Shown: positions 39,527 to 53,100 of the stretch, in pieces
How the letters are laid out: every line of letters begins with the position of its first letter
Position numbering within the stretch: the first letter of the stretch is position 1
Source: Strigamia acuminata
Taxonomy: Eukaryota; Arthropoda; Chilopoda; Geophilomorpha; Linotaeniidae
Assembly: GCA_949358305.1 (NCBI GenBank)
Contig: OX442323.1
Coordinates: forward strand, 3,598,001-3,658,000
Direction: 5' to 3'
DNA length: 60,000 bases
Notes under the pieces: generated by a model
The model's database searches: none
The model's input: only the letters and a program-made list of their open reading frames with translations
What the model was told of the DNA's origin: nothing
Translations under genes and position numbers: made by a program

Positions 39527-39720
39527 AAAGAGATAATAATTTTAGATTCGGGTTGGATTCGGGAGGATTTAGATGATTATTTTAATAAAGAAGTCGAAAA
39601 TATTTTAACTTTTGTCCAATTTTCGTCAAAAAATTCAAAATTTTTATAAAATATAAAGATTCGGAACGGGATTCGAAAGCCCATGTCAGAGATTCGGTTG
39701 AATGTCGTACCACTTGCACC

Positions 39721-39863
39721 CAGGCCCACCTTTACCATTGGGCTAACTGGGCTGCGGCCCAGGGGCGCCGGGCATAGGGGGGCGCCGGACACAGAAAAGT
39801 GCTGGGCAAGGGGCGCTTGAGTTTTATTAGCCCAGGGCGCTGAAAAATGTAAAGACGGCCCTG
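39721..39863. mobile_element. hAT-type MITE, 143 bp, with perfect 8-bp target duplication
   Basis: It starts CAGGCCCACCTTTA and ends TAAAGACGGCCCTG (inverted repeats with a few changes), with GGGGCGCC-rich subterminal words on both sides. The target duplication CTTGCACC (39713-39720 and 39864-39871) is exact. It is GC-rich compared with the AT-rich flanks. Confidence 0.88.
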
Positions 39864-42665
39864 CTTGCACCGGGCGCTGACAGAAGCAGGGTTGTGAATA
39901 AACCTCATCAGAGGGCGTTAAAGTGCGAACTCACTGGCATGAGTTTGCTATTTTGTGGATATAGTAATTGTGTTGTAGATAATGATTGTTGCATGGATTC
40001 TCTCCACTGAACAACATCATTTCCAATCCCGTTGCTTTTGGATTGGCAAAGCGAGGAAATGAGGTATCTACCGGTAACGAGAAGAGCACGTTCTCGCGGG
40101 ATTCATGTTTGCAAAAGTCCTGCAGTATATCTTAGTGACAAGGTCTTTTTTTATCACGGCTGTTTGTAATGGATGCACTGCACTCGTGCGCGAGCCACCA
40201 GGGTATCTGCTCGGAGTCGAGTCTCTAGTGAATTAGTGGCACAGATAGAAATGCCAAACGTCAATAAAACAAATCCCATTCGCGCATGACAGTTGCAATG
40301 CGGAGAATGGCAGTGAGATGTGTTTAAAAAATGCATGTCTAGGCTTGTGTACACCTGTCGGTTGCTCAAACTCGGAGAATGAATGGAAACGAAACGAATG
40401 CCAGCTGACACCGGTTATTGTGCCGAGTCTTTCTCCATTACCGCACGTTCGTCCTTTTGATTTGCGCGTAATTAATATCAAGAGAGAGATAAAGAGAGAC
40501 GGAAGAGCCGGGTTTTGCATTCAAACCGAAAGTCGGATTTAATTTGGCACGTTTTATTGATTTGTATGAGGTTTTTGTGCGGGAAGAACAAAGTAATTTG
40601 TTGACATCGAGGTCCGGTTTGTCAAACGCTGTTTAAATCCTTGTGCTTTTCAAAGAGGCGCACAATTGGTTAACTGGCGTGGTATTTTCTCATTAAGTTG
40701 GCAGCAGGGGCAATGAAGGCAGTGTGGATATTCAGAGCCCGAGTTGTAAAACTGGCGCGCTAAATGAAAATTTATTGCACGTTGATGAGGGGAAAAAGAA
40801 GTCGGCATTCATATATGCCTGGAATTCGTGTGTCAGGACTCATTTCGCGGAGAAACTCGGGCTTTGATTGCAATAAACTTAATGGAAGAAAGTGCAACGG
40901 TCGACGAATGGCTCTTTTATTGTCATTTCAATACCAACGTTTCTTTTGCCGCCCGCGGGACCGAACCTCGGACGACGCAATCACAACCATTCGGTCGGAA
41001 TTGAAATTCATCGTAAATCTCAGAAAATGATCACTATATTTTAAGCTTCTGTTTTTGCTGTTTTTAGTGTTTCACGCGCAGAATTATCATCAAAATATTC
41101 CCAATGGCAAATTTGCACTTTTATTGCTCTTTTGTATATGTGACGCTGCCCTGGCCAGCACTCCCTTATTCTGACCCTAAAATAAAACACTTTTTAGTCC
41201 ATTTTCAACTCACACAGTTGTCTATTTATTTCGCCGATGTATTAATCAGAGTTTAGTGTAAAAACACACTAATTGGCGACGAGGATGGGACCAAACCACA
41301 TCGCATAACAATAGGAACGTGTCACCCTTAGTAACCTTCCTTGTATGGTCGGGCCGGTTTTATTTGGAAAATGTGCCCAGCTAAATTGTAATTAGTTGGG
41401 AAAAGTGACTTATCTCATTGGAATCCGTGGACGGTTTTGAATGTGCGCTAGACGCTGGGTGTTTGTCACCCGAAACGCAGCTTAAACTTGTCCCATTTTT
41501 CGCCGTCGCTCACGTCGCTCCAATTCGGCGCGCCGAGTTGCAGATAAGCGTGGCAATGTTTAATGACACTTGTGTGTTGTTGGATAATGAGGGCTCCATC
41601 AACATTTTTGCGAAGATTTAATTAAGCCTGTTAATTCCTCGCTCGAGCAATATCGATCAGGTGAGCAGGGCGGCCAACGCCGACCTGAAACGTTGCCAAA
41701 ATTATTAGCCGCATCTGTAATTAATAATTTTCATTTAACTACACCGGATGAGGATTACAGGGATGGGCGAAATGTGCAGTAAAATAAAGACATAACGGTT
41801 GCAAGTCCATCTTGGTGCCTGGCCCCTTGGAATCCGATGTTGGCTTTCAGCAGTGCGCTGCTTTACCGCTCCCCGAAGTCTTTTGAATTCGGCTCGCAGC
41901 ATTGGTGAATCTAATGCATTAGAAATGTCACTTGGGTTATCAAAATAATGGCATTGTACGACCCTGCCGCGAGGACGAAGGGAGGGAGGGAATGACGTCG
42001 CGACGTCCGTGGGGATTTATAAACGAGCCGAAATGAATCCCACGTGATGAGGACCAAGTTGATTTCTGCGCGCAATCTAAGTGCATCGTAAACAGCCGTA
42101 AAACACGTTGTTACCATTTCCACGACCCACACACACAATGTGACCTTAATGGCAGCACGCCGCACCAGCCTCGGGAATTAAAATTAACGGGATGTAGTTT
42201 AATGTTAGGGAAAAAATATATTTGGGGAAAAAATACTGTTCGATGTACAGTAATGGAATGATGGATGTTGTTTCTGGGGGGGAGGAAGATGGGCTGGAGA
42301 TTTTTAATAATATTTGTAAACGGTTTTATGAAGCTCGTAAATCTAGTGGTTTGCCAATACCAATTTGCAAATTTAATTTACCCTATTTGCAGTTGGAGTG
42401 AAAAGTTTCTTAATCTCGTTAAGGGGGTTCAAAAAGTGTATAAAATCGCTCGTTTTTTGCTGTTCCTGGTATTATTGTTATTATTTTTATTGTTTTTTTT
42501 CTTCGGATTTAAGTAACGGTTAACACCCAGATTTTTTTTTTAGAAATTAAAATGATTTTGTTGCATTTTGTGGATTGTAGATGACAAAAAACACTTTTTT
42601 GTAGTAAAGCAGTCGTTTTCATCGCTTTCATGGCTGTTTTCGTTGTAAAAAGTAATTAGAAATGA

Positions 42666-42736
42666 ATGTTTTGATGATGAAAACGTCGTCTAAACATTTA
42701 AACTAACATTTTTGCAACGTTTTCATCATCAAACAT
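42666..42736. repeat. Hairpin with about 19-bp arms
   Basis: ATGTTTTGATGATGAAAACG (42666-42685) pairs with CGTTTTCATCATCAAACAT (42718-42736) apart from a one-base bulge. It may be a foldback element or a transcribed hairpin in the Rdl intron. Confidence 0.6.
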
Positions 42737-45152
42737 GGTGAACGTGAGCGAAATTCGATTTTTCCGTTCATCTGTAGAAATGAACTAGTTCACGAACTTC
42801 GTTAACATCTGTGCCGACACGATATCGTATTTCTTTGTCTATTAATTGTGCGTGTGGGTGGCTAAAAATGGGAACCGTAAATGCGCATTAGCAGTTATTA
42901 GACTGGAAATTGTACTTGCTCAGGCAGTTTTTGTTTATTTATACGTGTTGTGCACAAACTTGCGGTGGTTTAACATTTAAAATGCGGAGTTTATTGGGCG
43001 TGGCAACTAAAAGTACGGCCGTTTCCTCCGTAGGTCCAAATCTGGACGATATTCTCAAGAAACAAGACAAATGAAGGCGATTACCGCTTTGTATACCTTT
43101 TGCTCTTTTCTTCACTTTTCTCTTTCTTCTTTTTATGAGACGGGAAACAATCAATATTAGTCTCGTTACCTGGAAGGATTTTTTGATATGTTTGCTTCTC
43201 TGCTCAGCTTAGTTGTGGAACATGAGAACACTTCTCGGAAAGGAAGTTATGATGCCGAAATTTGAGTAGTTTATTTATTTTTATTTTCGGCAATGCCAAA
43301 AAAATAAATTGCAGTGTTCGGCACTCAAATTCTTTGTCGCGAGATCTACGTGTCCGCCAATCAGTGACCAGTGATTTTGACCCATTTAATTTTTTATATT
43401 TTTATGGTTGCATCATAAATTTTGTTTGTTGATTTGATCGCGTAAATTGATTTAGACCATATTTTTTGCGATGCTAAAACAATTGTAATTGCGAGCGTCA
43501 TATCATCACCTTTATATGGGAGAGGTGTTCATATTTCATTCGGCATCGCACGATGGCCATCAATAATTAAAGTTTGCGCCAAGCCCTCGGTTATCAGTCG
43601 GTTTTATCAGGCCGAAGCGAATGCATATCAACAAGCATCAGCGTAAATATGAAGCGACGAAATTAATGTCATGTGGCATATCAGTTGGAGATTCATTCTC
43701 CAGTGTCGATTCGCGGTTACAGATTTCAGATTGGCCCATTTTCTTTTACGATATTGAGAACATCTTTTGGCAACTTTTCAAAAAACACAATCGCTTTCGG
43801 TCGGTCTAATGTCAAGTTTGCGATGGCTGGGTGCGAGTTGTTAAAATTTGATTGCGTGTAGTGCGCAAGACGACATCTGGCCGAGTTGAACTCAATTAAT
43901 TAATTTTTAATTACAGAAAAGTTATATACTACACAAATGTTTATGGACGTATGGTCGAAAGTTTGTGATGGGTGTAATAAAACGATGGAATTTTTTTTTG
44001 GATTTTTTTGCCACGCTTGGAAATGTATTACGAGATTCCGTGACTTGAAAATCCTCGAGCTATTAATTGCTGGATCTTTTGAGTAATTAAGAGTATACTG
44101 CGTGTGTTGTGATAAAATTTCGCATTTGGGTTTTCACGTCGAGGTATTGGACGCAGAAATCAATAGGCGAGTGATAAATTAAAAGCACTGATGGACACTT
44201 GACTCTAATGTATAATTAAGTTGAATTTAGTGTCCGTTTGCTTCTTTATGTTTTTTCTCCGTGTGTGTGTGTGTGTTTGCGATAGCGACTTGGTTGGTGG
44301 TCGAGTGGCCCGGGTTTTAAGTGACAATTTGTTGGCATGGCAACCGCGGGTGAATAAATCGGATTTTCTAGTAAAGGTATGAAGCGATGTGATTAACGAC
44401 TCGACTGGACATTTGCCAATTGCCGGCCGATTTTATGATTGATTCTAAAAATGAAATTATTCTGAAATTAATTATAGAATGTTTTTTTTTATTTTTATGT
44501 TTTTTTTTGTTGCGGTTTTAATTAATTTTTAATGGTTTAAGATGCAAATGTTTTCTCGGTTAATTGCTTTGTTTGCACAAGAAATTTGAATTTGTTTGAG
44601 TCTTTTTTATTGCTTAATCACATTTGCATTTTTCGCGAGATTAACCAGCCGACATTTAAGATAAAGATTAAGAAAAATAAGCAGGGTCACTGCCCTGTGT
44701 TATTAGGTTTATTAAGTGCACTAGCGAGCTTCTGGAAATACTCATATGTTGACCGGTCAAGTTCGGAAGCAAAACTGACAAATCTCAGCACAAGATATGT
44801 GTAAAAACTGGTTGTACGGGTTCGAGTGGAATAGCGCGGTGTAGTGCAATGAAGTCAACATGCAGGAGGAGTTTTTGAGTGATATTGGATGACGCGTGAC
44901 CGGAAGTACTGTAAAAGTGTCATAAAATGTCTTATTTTACCCTTTGTTCCCTTGAATTTGTATTTGCGACCCCCAGAAATTACAATAAACTTGTTCTTAA
45001 CCTAAAATTCGCAATTTGATTTGTTCACTACTCGAATTATTCACCACTCCAAATATTCGGTGCATGTAAACGTAGTGAAAGTGGATTGCAATATAATTTG
45101 AATGTATTTTGGAGTTGATTTATTAATTGGTTTTATTTATTCCGTTTGTCAG

Positions 45153-45425
45153 GAGGTGCGTTTTAAAATCAACGACCCGAAAGCGCACATGAAAGGTGGC
45201 ATCGTGTTGGAGAACACGGTGAGCGGCCCCTCAGGAGTTGAGCTGGAACTGGGCCTCAGTCGAGACTTGAACAAGTTATGCGGAATCAGCCCGAGCGATA
45301 TAGACAAGTACTCTCGGGTCGTGTTCCCCGTATGTTTCGTCTGCTTCAATCTCATGTACTGGATCATTTACTTGCACATCAGTGACGTCCTCGTCGAAGA
45401 CATTGTACCCATCAGCACGGAATAA
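45153..45425 (+). CDS. Rdl: Rdl last coding exon: end of intracellular loop, TM4 and stop
   Basis: This 273-nt exon is in phase 0 with the exon ending at 32896. It reads [52 protein letters not shown], then TM4 ([20 protein letters not shown]), and ends [14 protein letters not shown] before TAA (45423-45425). The [20 protein letters not shown] and TM4 blocks are near-identical to insect RDL. The acceptor is ttgtcag (45146-45152). The loop between TM3 and TM4 is only about 90 residues, much shorter than in Drosophila, where it is enlarged by Gly-rich runs. A small extra exon could still hide in the preceding 12.3-kb intron, since insect RDL has some 30 residues just before this point that are not seen here, but none is needed to keep the frame. 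The stop codon overlaps an AATAAA word. Confidence 0.96.
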   Translation, partial: EVRFKINDPKAHMKGGIVLENTVSGPSGVELELGLSRDLNKLCGISPSDIDKYSRVVFPVCFVCFNLMYWIIYLHISDVLVEDIVPISTE

Positions 45426-48400
45426 AATGAAGATACTCACAAATCAACCACATTTTGCCTTTTCCGGTTAATTGAGACAAATTTGCAATAATTACAGAGT
45501 CATTTTCTATAGAATTATTGCAAAATGTTTAGCACTTTGATTTCCTTTCTTTGTTTACGGTGATTAATCAATCTGCAAAATATTATAAATCAACGGAAAA
45601 ACGAAGGTGAGATTTGTGTGGATTCGACCGTGTGCAAGTGTCCAGTTATATACACCTGTTCAATTAAATTCAGGAAATACTGAGGCGCCTTTTTCTTTTT
45701 TTTTAAATAATTGATATTAACCTTATTGGGATAATTCGCAGTGTCTTATTGCGATTTCTGCGTCCGATTTGATACTGCGAATTATTTGTTTAATGCTAAT
45801 GTTCCTGCAGAAGTTTTTCGTCCAGAGTTTTAGTTTTTATTTTTTTCTCGTTTTCGGTGTGTGTTTTTAAGTTGTGATTAATTAATTAATTTTTATTTTA
45901 TTTTGAGAATTCATTTTGTGAGTTGTTTTAATGTTAGTAATGCTTTGCATGATATGGCGAAGCAAATTCATAGATCCAGATGCTGCATTTACATATATAC
46001 AAACTATATATATATACAGTTGGTATCGCTAAAACATTAACTTATTTACGGTATATGAAGAAATAGTAAGAATAATTCGTTTTTCTCTTATTTTTTTAAA
46101 TTAACAATTCAGATGAGCAAAAATAAAATAAAATAAAATAAAAAATTTGTTTGAATCGCAAAAATGCCCACTTTTAGCTCGAAAATGCACCAATTTTTAT
46201 ATAGTCACGTGATAAATCAATTCTTACATTATAGTATGTAATTAAATTGAAGAAAAACAATATTTATATATATATAAACAGTATATATAAAAAAATACAA
46301 ACCAAAAGGGGGAAAGTTCAAATTACACTCAAATTCCATTGCTGCGTAAGCAGTGGAACGATTGATTCATTTGTTTGATTAATGGCTTTATTTTGATGCC
46401 ATGTGTGTGTGTGTTATTGGCCTAGAATTCAAAGTAATCGCTGAATTTGATTTTCCGCTTGTAAAACAGTTTTCTTTCGAGTCTTGTAATAGTTGTGCCA
46501 TACAATAATGTCAAGTGTGTAAACAAAAAATAATTGACATGTCCAAACGAGCAGCTTTGAATACGATGAGAAAAATTCTAAAGTCACTTCAAAGTGTACA
46601 AATATATCCAATGGTGATGGATGGTATTGGATAACTCATGAATGTGCCTTTTACAAACTTTTATACTTGATTTGTTTTTTTAGTTTTTCAAAAAATATGC
46701 ATCGATGAATGTAATTTATTTATTATTTTTTTTTTTTAGTTTAGCGTGAAATCGTCCATGAGAAATGTTTGATTTTTTTAATTTAAGACACACACCTGTA
46801 CATAGATTTTGAATTTTGAATTTTTTTGTTGTGATATGGTAAAAGACGAAAATTGAGAAATTTAATTTGTTCGTTTTTCACTGAGACGAATTGATTGATG
46901 TTTGATTGTGGTTAAACTGTTGGGTGTTGTTTTTAGACTAGTTATTATTCATGATTTTTGTGTATTTAACAAGCTGGATGTGGTTGGTTTTTTATTTTAT
47001 TATTTTTGTAATTTTTATTCGTTTATTTCAGGTTGCGAAATAGGAAGTTGAATGTTTTCTGTTTCACAACTTGAGCGAGTTTCTAAACATTTGCCGGCGT
47101 AGTTTAAAAGATTAATCTAGGATTGACATATTTTGTTACCGAGACATTTCAAATTTTAAAGCACAAAAAAAAGGCGAGAAAATAAAAAAAATAGAAATTG
47201 AGGCGAGAATTATTTATGGAAATATTTTGTAATAAAAATTGAAATGTCTACTAGTTTAAGAAAAATAGATTTTAGGTGAAAAGCTGGCAAAATTCTCCTT
47301 CGGGAGACGAAAGACAAAATATCAATACACAGTGTGAATCCTAATCAAATTACAAAATACCAAATTGTAACATCGGTGCGTTTGATAATCAGAGACTGTT
47401 ACAATCTCTAGGGCTGTGGCAAATCTAGCATATAAAACAATACACCTAGTTTCCTTTCAAGTGTGGATATCATTGTAATCAGTTCAAATTAACTCGAAAG
47501 CCCAACGTTTTCTTTCCCTTTTATTACTAACATTGTGCACCACTCATTTTTGGCTGTTTGATACCAATTCTTAATATAACCCACCCTCAATTTATGAATA
47601 AAAAAGAAAAAGAAAAAAATTGTTTTATGAAAATAACAAAGAATAATTGTTGATTAACTCGCAAGCATTTCATTTCAGCACCTGTCGGTAAGTATTCAAA
47701 ACACAGAGATAAAATGGTGGAGGATTTTAAAGTTTTAGGTGTCCTTGGTGGGAAAAAATTGCAGTTCTCAGCAGAAAGTGAGTTTAAATCGTGAATTATA
47801 TATTTTTTCTATTGCTTTTATTGATTTATTGGTGTTACTATCTGTTTTCTTTGGTTTAGGCCTAATACTGATACAACAACAAGGGCTCAGATGTTGTTTG
47901 TACGGACTTCAGATCGAAGCCCTGCACTTGCAAATTTCTAAGAAAATTTGATGACTTTTCGATGAAAAAGTATTATTTTTTGCAAATATTATTTTCGAGG
48001 GCCCGCAAAACCTCCAACCGGTCCTGTGAATGCAGAATCGAACAGTTTGAATGTAGAATCACGACACCGGGCACAAACTAGTGTTCATTGACGTTATTAT
48101 CACCGTTAGAACCCAAAACGAGTGTCATTATCTTAACTTCATCTAATTTTTATGTCTTGTATTTTCGCATGAGGTTATTATTGAGTGCCACGCTCATCGT
48201 CTTTACGACTTGGATGGAAACGATATATTTCAACGTTGACGTCGTTTCCACCGATGCCTTTTGGTTTAGGCAATTTATTGCGCGCTCTTCTCGCTGAGCC
48301 AGAGGTCAGGTGCGAGCGCAAGTTTAATACGACGGTTTCTCATCCGATGACGTCAATGGTGCACTCGACGCGTGTTCCTCATCTTTTGTATAATGGTTTG
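45426..48400 (+). other. Probable Rdl 3' UTR grading into intergenic DNA
   Basis: This AT-rich stretch follows the Rdl stop. AATAAA-like words occur at 45421-45426 (overlapping the stop, too early to be the main poly(A) signal) and in the AAAAT run at about 46120-46145. TA-rich runs lie at 46005-46017 and 46262-46292. No coding exon is recognisable. The end of the transcript cannot be placed from sequence alone. Confidence 0.4.
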
Positions 48401-48904
48401 CATAATTCCTTTTTTTTTTCTTAAAAAAATTTATTTTTTTCATTAATTCGCATGACGAGGAAGAAATTCAATTTTCTCTTAAATACGAATGCGATGTGGG
48501 CGGGCTTATTGCGAACATTCCTTTAAAATTGTTTTAACCGAGAGATTTTTGGTGGGCAAAGTCACCCCCGATATTAAACAGTTTTTCTTTTTCGTCTTTT
48601 GATATCGCAGCATTTGAGTGGGCGCTTTAAAAGGAATTTAATCAGACTGCGTAATAGGATAATTGAATTATAAAATTTATTGTAGAGCCTCGCAAGTGTC
48701 GGGTTGAAGATTTGTTGGGATTTTCCACTTTAAGCCAGATTTATTTGGAGAAAGGGTCGTCGAATAAATCGGACTCGACGTTCCCAACGAAGGTAATGAA
48801 TTTTTTGGCCCGTTTACTTGTTTATTTATATTTTATTCCACCGGTTTTGCAAGGTGAGTATAATTCGGTTGGTAATGCGAATAACTTTGCACGATTATTT
48901 GTTA

Positions 48905-49174
48905 AATTATGAAGCGGCCCGAGTGGTCCGCAGAAATGAATTCTGCGAGGACAACAGGATCGACGCGGGCACTTGGATGGACAGAGTTGTGGATTTTTTT
49001 GCAAACATCGATACAACGGACCCAGATTTACAACGCAAAAATATGTATCTGTACGGTCCGGCCGGCATCGGAAAATAATCGCGCAAAGTTATTCACGCAA
49101 TGGGTCCAGGTTCGTGGGGCGACCATGACAGTATTTTTAACATTTTCTTGGATTTTAGATTCCTCAAGCCGTAA
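48905..49174 (+). pseudogene. Candidate endogenous viral element: CRESS-DNA virus Rep helicase fragment
   Basis: In one frame this reads an open stretch ending in QRKNMYLYGPAGIGK. The last seven residues (codons 49055-49075) fit a Walker A P-loop that follows a hydrophobic beta strand, as in superfamily 3 helicase domains of Rep proteins of circular single-stranded DNA viruses (geminivirus and genomovirus type). An in-frame TAA (49076-49078) comes right after the Walker A Lys. The same frame then carries DSIFNIFLDFRFLKP (to 49171), which has the look of the Walker B region, at about the right distance, then stops (49172-49174). The Rep endonuclease motifs are not clearly present. It is short, broken and not functional. 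A parvovirus-like or cellular P-loop protein is the alternative. Confidence 0.35.
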
Positions 49175-49809
49175 GTCGAGAAATTTGTTTTTCCGCTATA
49201 AATTGCGCGTCGTTGTATCGGATTACTGCGTATATATACTGTGTGTTTAAGTCGAGTTTGTTGGCAACTTTATCGCTTTTCATTTACACCGGCATTGAAA
49301 AGTGTAAGGGTGTGGAGGAATCGCCATAGCAACAGTTACTCTATTCAGTGTTGATGGCGACGTGCCAAACCTCTTCATTCTCTGGAGAGTCTAGTCTCTG
49401 AAATCCTCGTCTGCTTTCCTGTAAAACACAAACGAAACAAAAGCGCACGGAAGAAACCGTGGCGAGTAATCGCACCTTTCTTTTGAATTATACTGTATTT
49501 TTTTTTTTTGTTTTTTTTTTTTAGCTCGTGGTCTTTTGTTCGCGTGAAGAGTCTTCTTAATGAAGACTATAAATAAATGTTTGGATTCGAGTCACGGGAA
49601 TTCACAACTCCTCTCAATCTTGTCGAGGCTAATGGATCGAGCTCCGCACGCGCGTCAAACTTGCTTGTTTTAATAAATTGCCACGCATAACGAGATGCGT
49701 TAAACTCGCCAATCATACGTCGCCTTTAAACACAATATATTATTACTAGGCACGTGCATTATTTTTCTATTGCTTTTGCGTTGGGGTGTGCACAAAATAC
49801 CACTATGCG

Positions 49810-50132
49810 TGCGGTATAACACAATAACGCTAAATAACGCAATAACACAAATACCGGAAGAAACAAAATCATCATTTTTGGTTTAGTGTAATATTTAAAT
49901 TACAACTTTTAATTTAAAAATATAATATTTTCTTGATTTTTCAGGACGAAAGCCCCAAACGATATGTTGCGTTATTGCGCTATCTTGTGTTATTGCGTTA
50001 TTAGGCACTTATTTAGTCGCAATATGGTTAGTATGCATTAGTCATTTCTGGTTTGTGTCTGTAATCTCATTGGTCGGAGCCCTTTAGCGTCAAGCGCTTC
50101 TTTGCGTTATGTTGCGTTATTGCGGTATATTT
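49810..50132. mobile_element. Possible inverted-repeat element rich in AATAACGCAATAACAC words
   Basis: GCGGTATAACACAATAACG (about 49811-49829) pairs roughly with CGTTATTGCGGTATA (about 50117-50131). The word TTGCGTTATTGCG or its complement recurs several times between. Borders are uncertain. Confidence 0.4.
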
Positions 50133-53100
50133 TAGAATAATAATGCATTGTGGTACAGGAAAAATAAATCAAGCGCGAACAAGCCTACTTATTACTTTAA
50201 AAAAAGCAGCATTCTGGGATAAATGTAATCACAATGTCATCATGCAGCTTCCATATTTTCTCCTTAGTAACGGCTGGCCAGGTAGAGTGAGCGGCCATCT
50301 TTTCTGGCGATAGAAAGCTGTTTCTTGTGCGAAAGGCTGGGATAAGGGAAAAATCTAACTCTTTCTGTTTCAGGTGAATGAAAGACTTTATTCATTGTGA
50401 AAAACATAGGTAAAGAACAAATCTATACACAAACCTTAAAACAGAATAAATCTCTATAGATAATTGAATAGAACAAATCCCTATGTAATTAATAGGATTA
50501 GGAAAATATTATAACAAGTAGTACATGGACTTTGCACAGTGGGGTCAAACTTTTTCGGGAATTATTACTGTGGCAAAAGTTTGACAATTTTCCTGGAGAT
50601 GTTGTTTGAGTGGCGTTGATTATTATTTACCATAATTTGTGCGCAATTTTTCAATTTGTTGGTCTACGTGCTAAACGTTGTTTTTTTTTTTTTGCCGCTT
50701 GACGAATAGAAAATATCAAAAGTCATTACAGATACAGCAGAGCCGAGTTTAATGCCCGCGTTTCAAATTGGGTGGCAGTCCCCGGAGTGCGCAAAGAAAA
50801 AGCTGCGTCCGTTGATTGGCTTCTCGTCGACCAAGGATTTGCGGCTGTCTTAGCAGCTTCAACCTTTTCGGTATAATTACAAGGCAGCACTAAGGAAATG
50901 CAAGGGGACGGATTGTCGTGCAAATAAAGCGGCCTTAAGTGCGGAAACTCGAGACGAGTAATCAGCAAAGTTGCACTTTATTCAGCAAGTGCAATTAGCC
51001 AAAAGGAGTTGATTTTGTGCTGCAGTTGTCTGGTGACGTTTCTCTTTCCTTTAACTGTGTTCAGTGTATTATTTTCATTAATTTTTCACTTTTCTTTACT
51101 GTCAGAGCCCTTGGATTACAAACTAGAATTGTGCCGTTGTTGTCAACGTTATTGGCCTTTACAATAGTAAGCTGGAGGTCCGTACTTCGAGCATTGTCAG
51201 AGCGAAATAAGGAGGTAAGAAAGTTGAGTAGAGTGAGTATTGAACAGTTATTTTGAAATTGAACTTTTCCTTATTGGTTGAGAAGGTAAACAGAATTGTT
51301 GTCATGGAGATTTAACCCCTTTTTGAGAATTGCTTGAAATTACTGTTATTTCTTACTTACTGTGTTTATTATCCTCTTTTATTGTAATACACGATGACTT
51401 GAGCTTGTGATATGCCCAACTAGTGGGAGTTTGTCGTAAGTTTTCTGAAACAGGTCCCACTTATAATAATTGATCAATGCACCAACATTTATACTTCCAG
51501 ATCTCGGTTTTTTTCAGTCTCAGGATCTCGGTCTCGGCAAAACAAGATTTCATTATTACGAGATATAATTCACGTTACGAGTTGTAGCGTGATTTGTACG
51601 TTTTCTATTGTTACTCGTAACGACTAAGACCGTTAACGTTCCCTATAAAAGCACGTTGTAAAATTTTTTACTCTAAAAATGTCGGTTTCTTTCAAAAGCC
51701 CGCCTGATAGCGCGTCTCGGTCTCGTACGAGATCTCGTCTCGGAAAACCGAGACTTGAAAACGGTCGAGATGCTGAGAGTACAGCGACAAATACATTTAA
51801 CTCGGGCTAAATGCGTGTGGTATATTTGCACCACAAGGAATTGTGCAGGTTTAAGCATAATGATAAGTTGCATTTTATTGCCGACAATACAATGAGGCAC
51901 CATGCAGCTTCCAAGCCTTGTTGTATGTTATATTTAATGTGTTTTCGAGCACAAAAAATGGAATTTGGTTTAATTCGGCCCGGAGAAATCGGGAGTAGAC
52001 TGTGGTTACTTTCTTACTCATATATTGAACAATAAATAAGTAAAAGTACTTCGTATAACTTTTCCAAAGACTGCTAGTTACAAGTTGCAACAACTAAAGC
52101 ACGATCACTCACACCAAAATAATGAACAAGATGAAATGTATGAAATATAAATGCACATCTGTCATGCGACGAGACAGTATTACTTTCTGATTTACTGGCA
52201 TACACGTGTGCAAAGGGCACAGGTTCAAAATCGGATCTGTGGTGCCGTTCACCGTTCCACCTGACGTGCACACTCTTGAGATTCAGACGAGTCATAAGGG
52301 AAAACGAATCCGTTCTGACAAAACAAATAATTCATCTTATTTAGTATTCTGGCGTGTGATGTTAGGTTTTAGTCTTAACGAGTGCTGAAGATTAATAAGA
52401 TTTTGACGAACATGACACGAATTGTGTATTTTTTTCTTCTTCTTCTTTTACAAGCGCTGTAACTGATGAATGATTGTACTCGGGATGCATCAGTTGATTG
52501 TGTTGTTTCTTTAGGGATGTAAAAGGTGGAAGTAGACTCGTTTCTTTTTCTTTCACTTCCTTTTTCACTCAGGTTGATTAAAAAGCGAGCATTAGTTGCA
52601 TGTGTTATAACTCGCGTCTTTGATCGGAGTTAATTAAAGCCCGACTCGTTCGGTTTTTCAATTAACATTTTTGATTAACTGTTGAAATCTGGTTTGCAAT
52701 TGTTGCTTTCCGAATTTGGAATTTTTTTACCGACATAAATTGCATGTCGCCATGGAAACTCTCGTGAAATTACTCGAGTGTTTACTGCTAGAAACTGATC
52801 ATTAAAGAATGGAGGAAAAAACACACATACTTCGATCTTGTTGAGTCGACTTTGCTTATTAAACTTACGACTCGAATAGTTTGGAATCCAACTGCGAGTC
52901 TCGAGTTTTGCATCTCAGCAGGGGCGAAATAAGGGCCAGGAATTGGAAGAAAAAAAATGTAACAAGTAAATATAAAAAAACCAAGTTTTTGGAAAAAGGC
53001 TTTTATATTGGTGCTGCAAATCGCCGCCAGAGTGCGCTACTACCGCAGATTGTTTCGTGTGTACACAAAAATCGCAAACTAATGGACTTTTCCACTTAAA

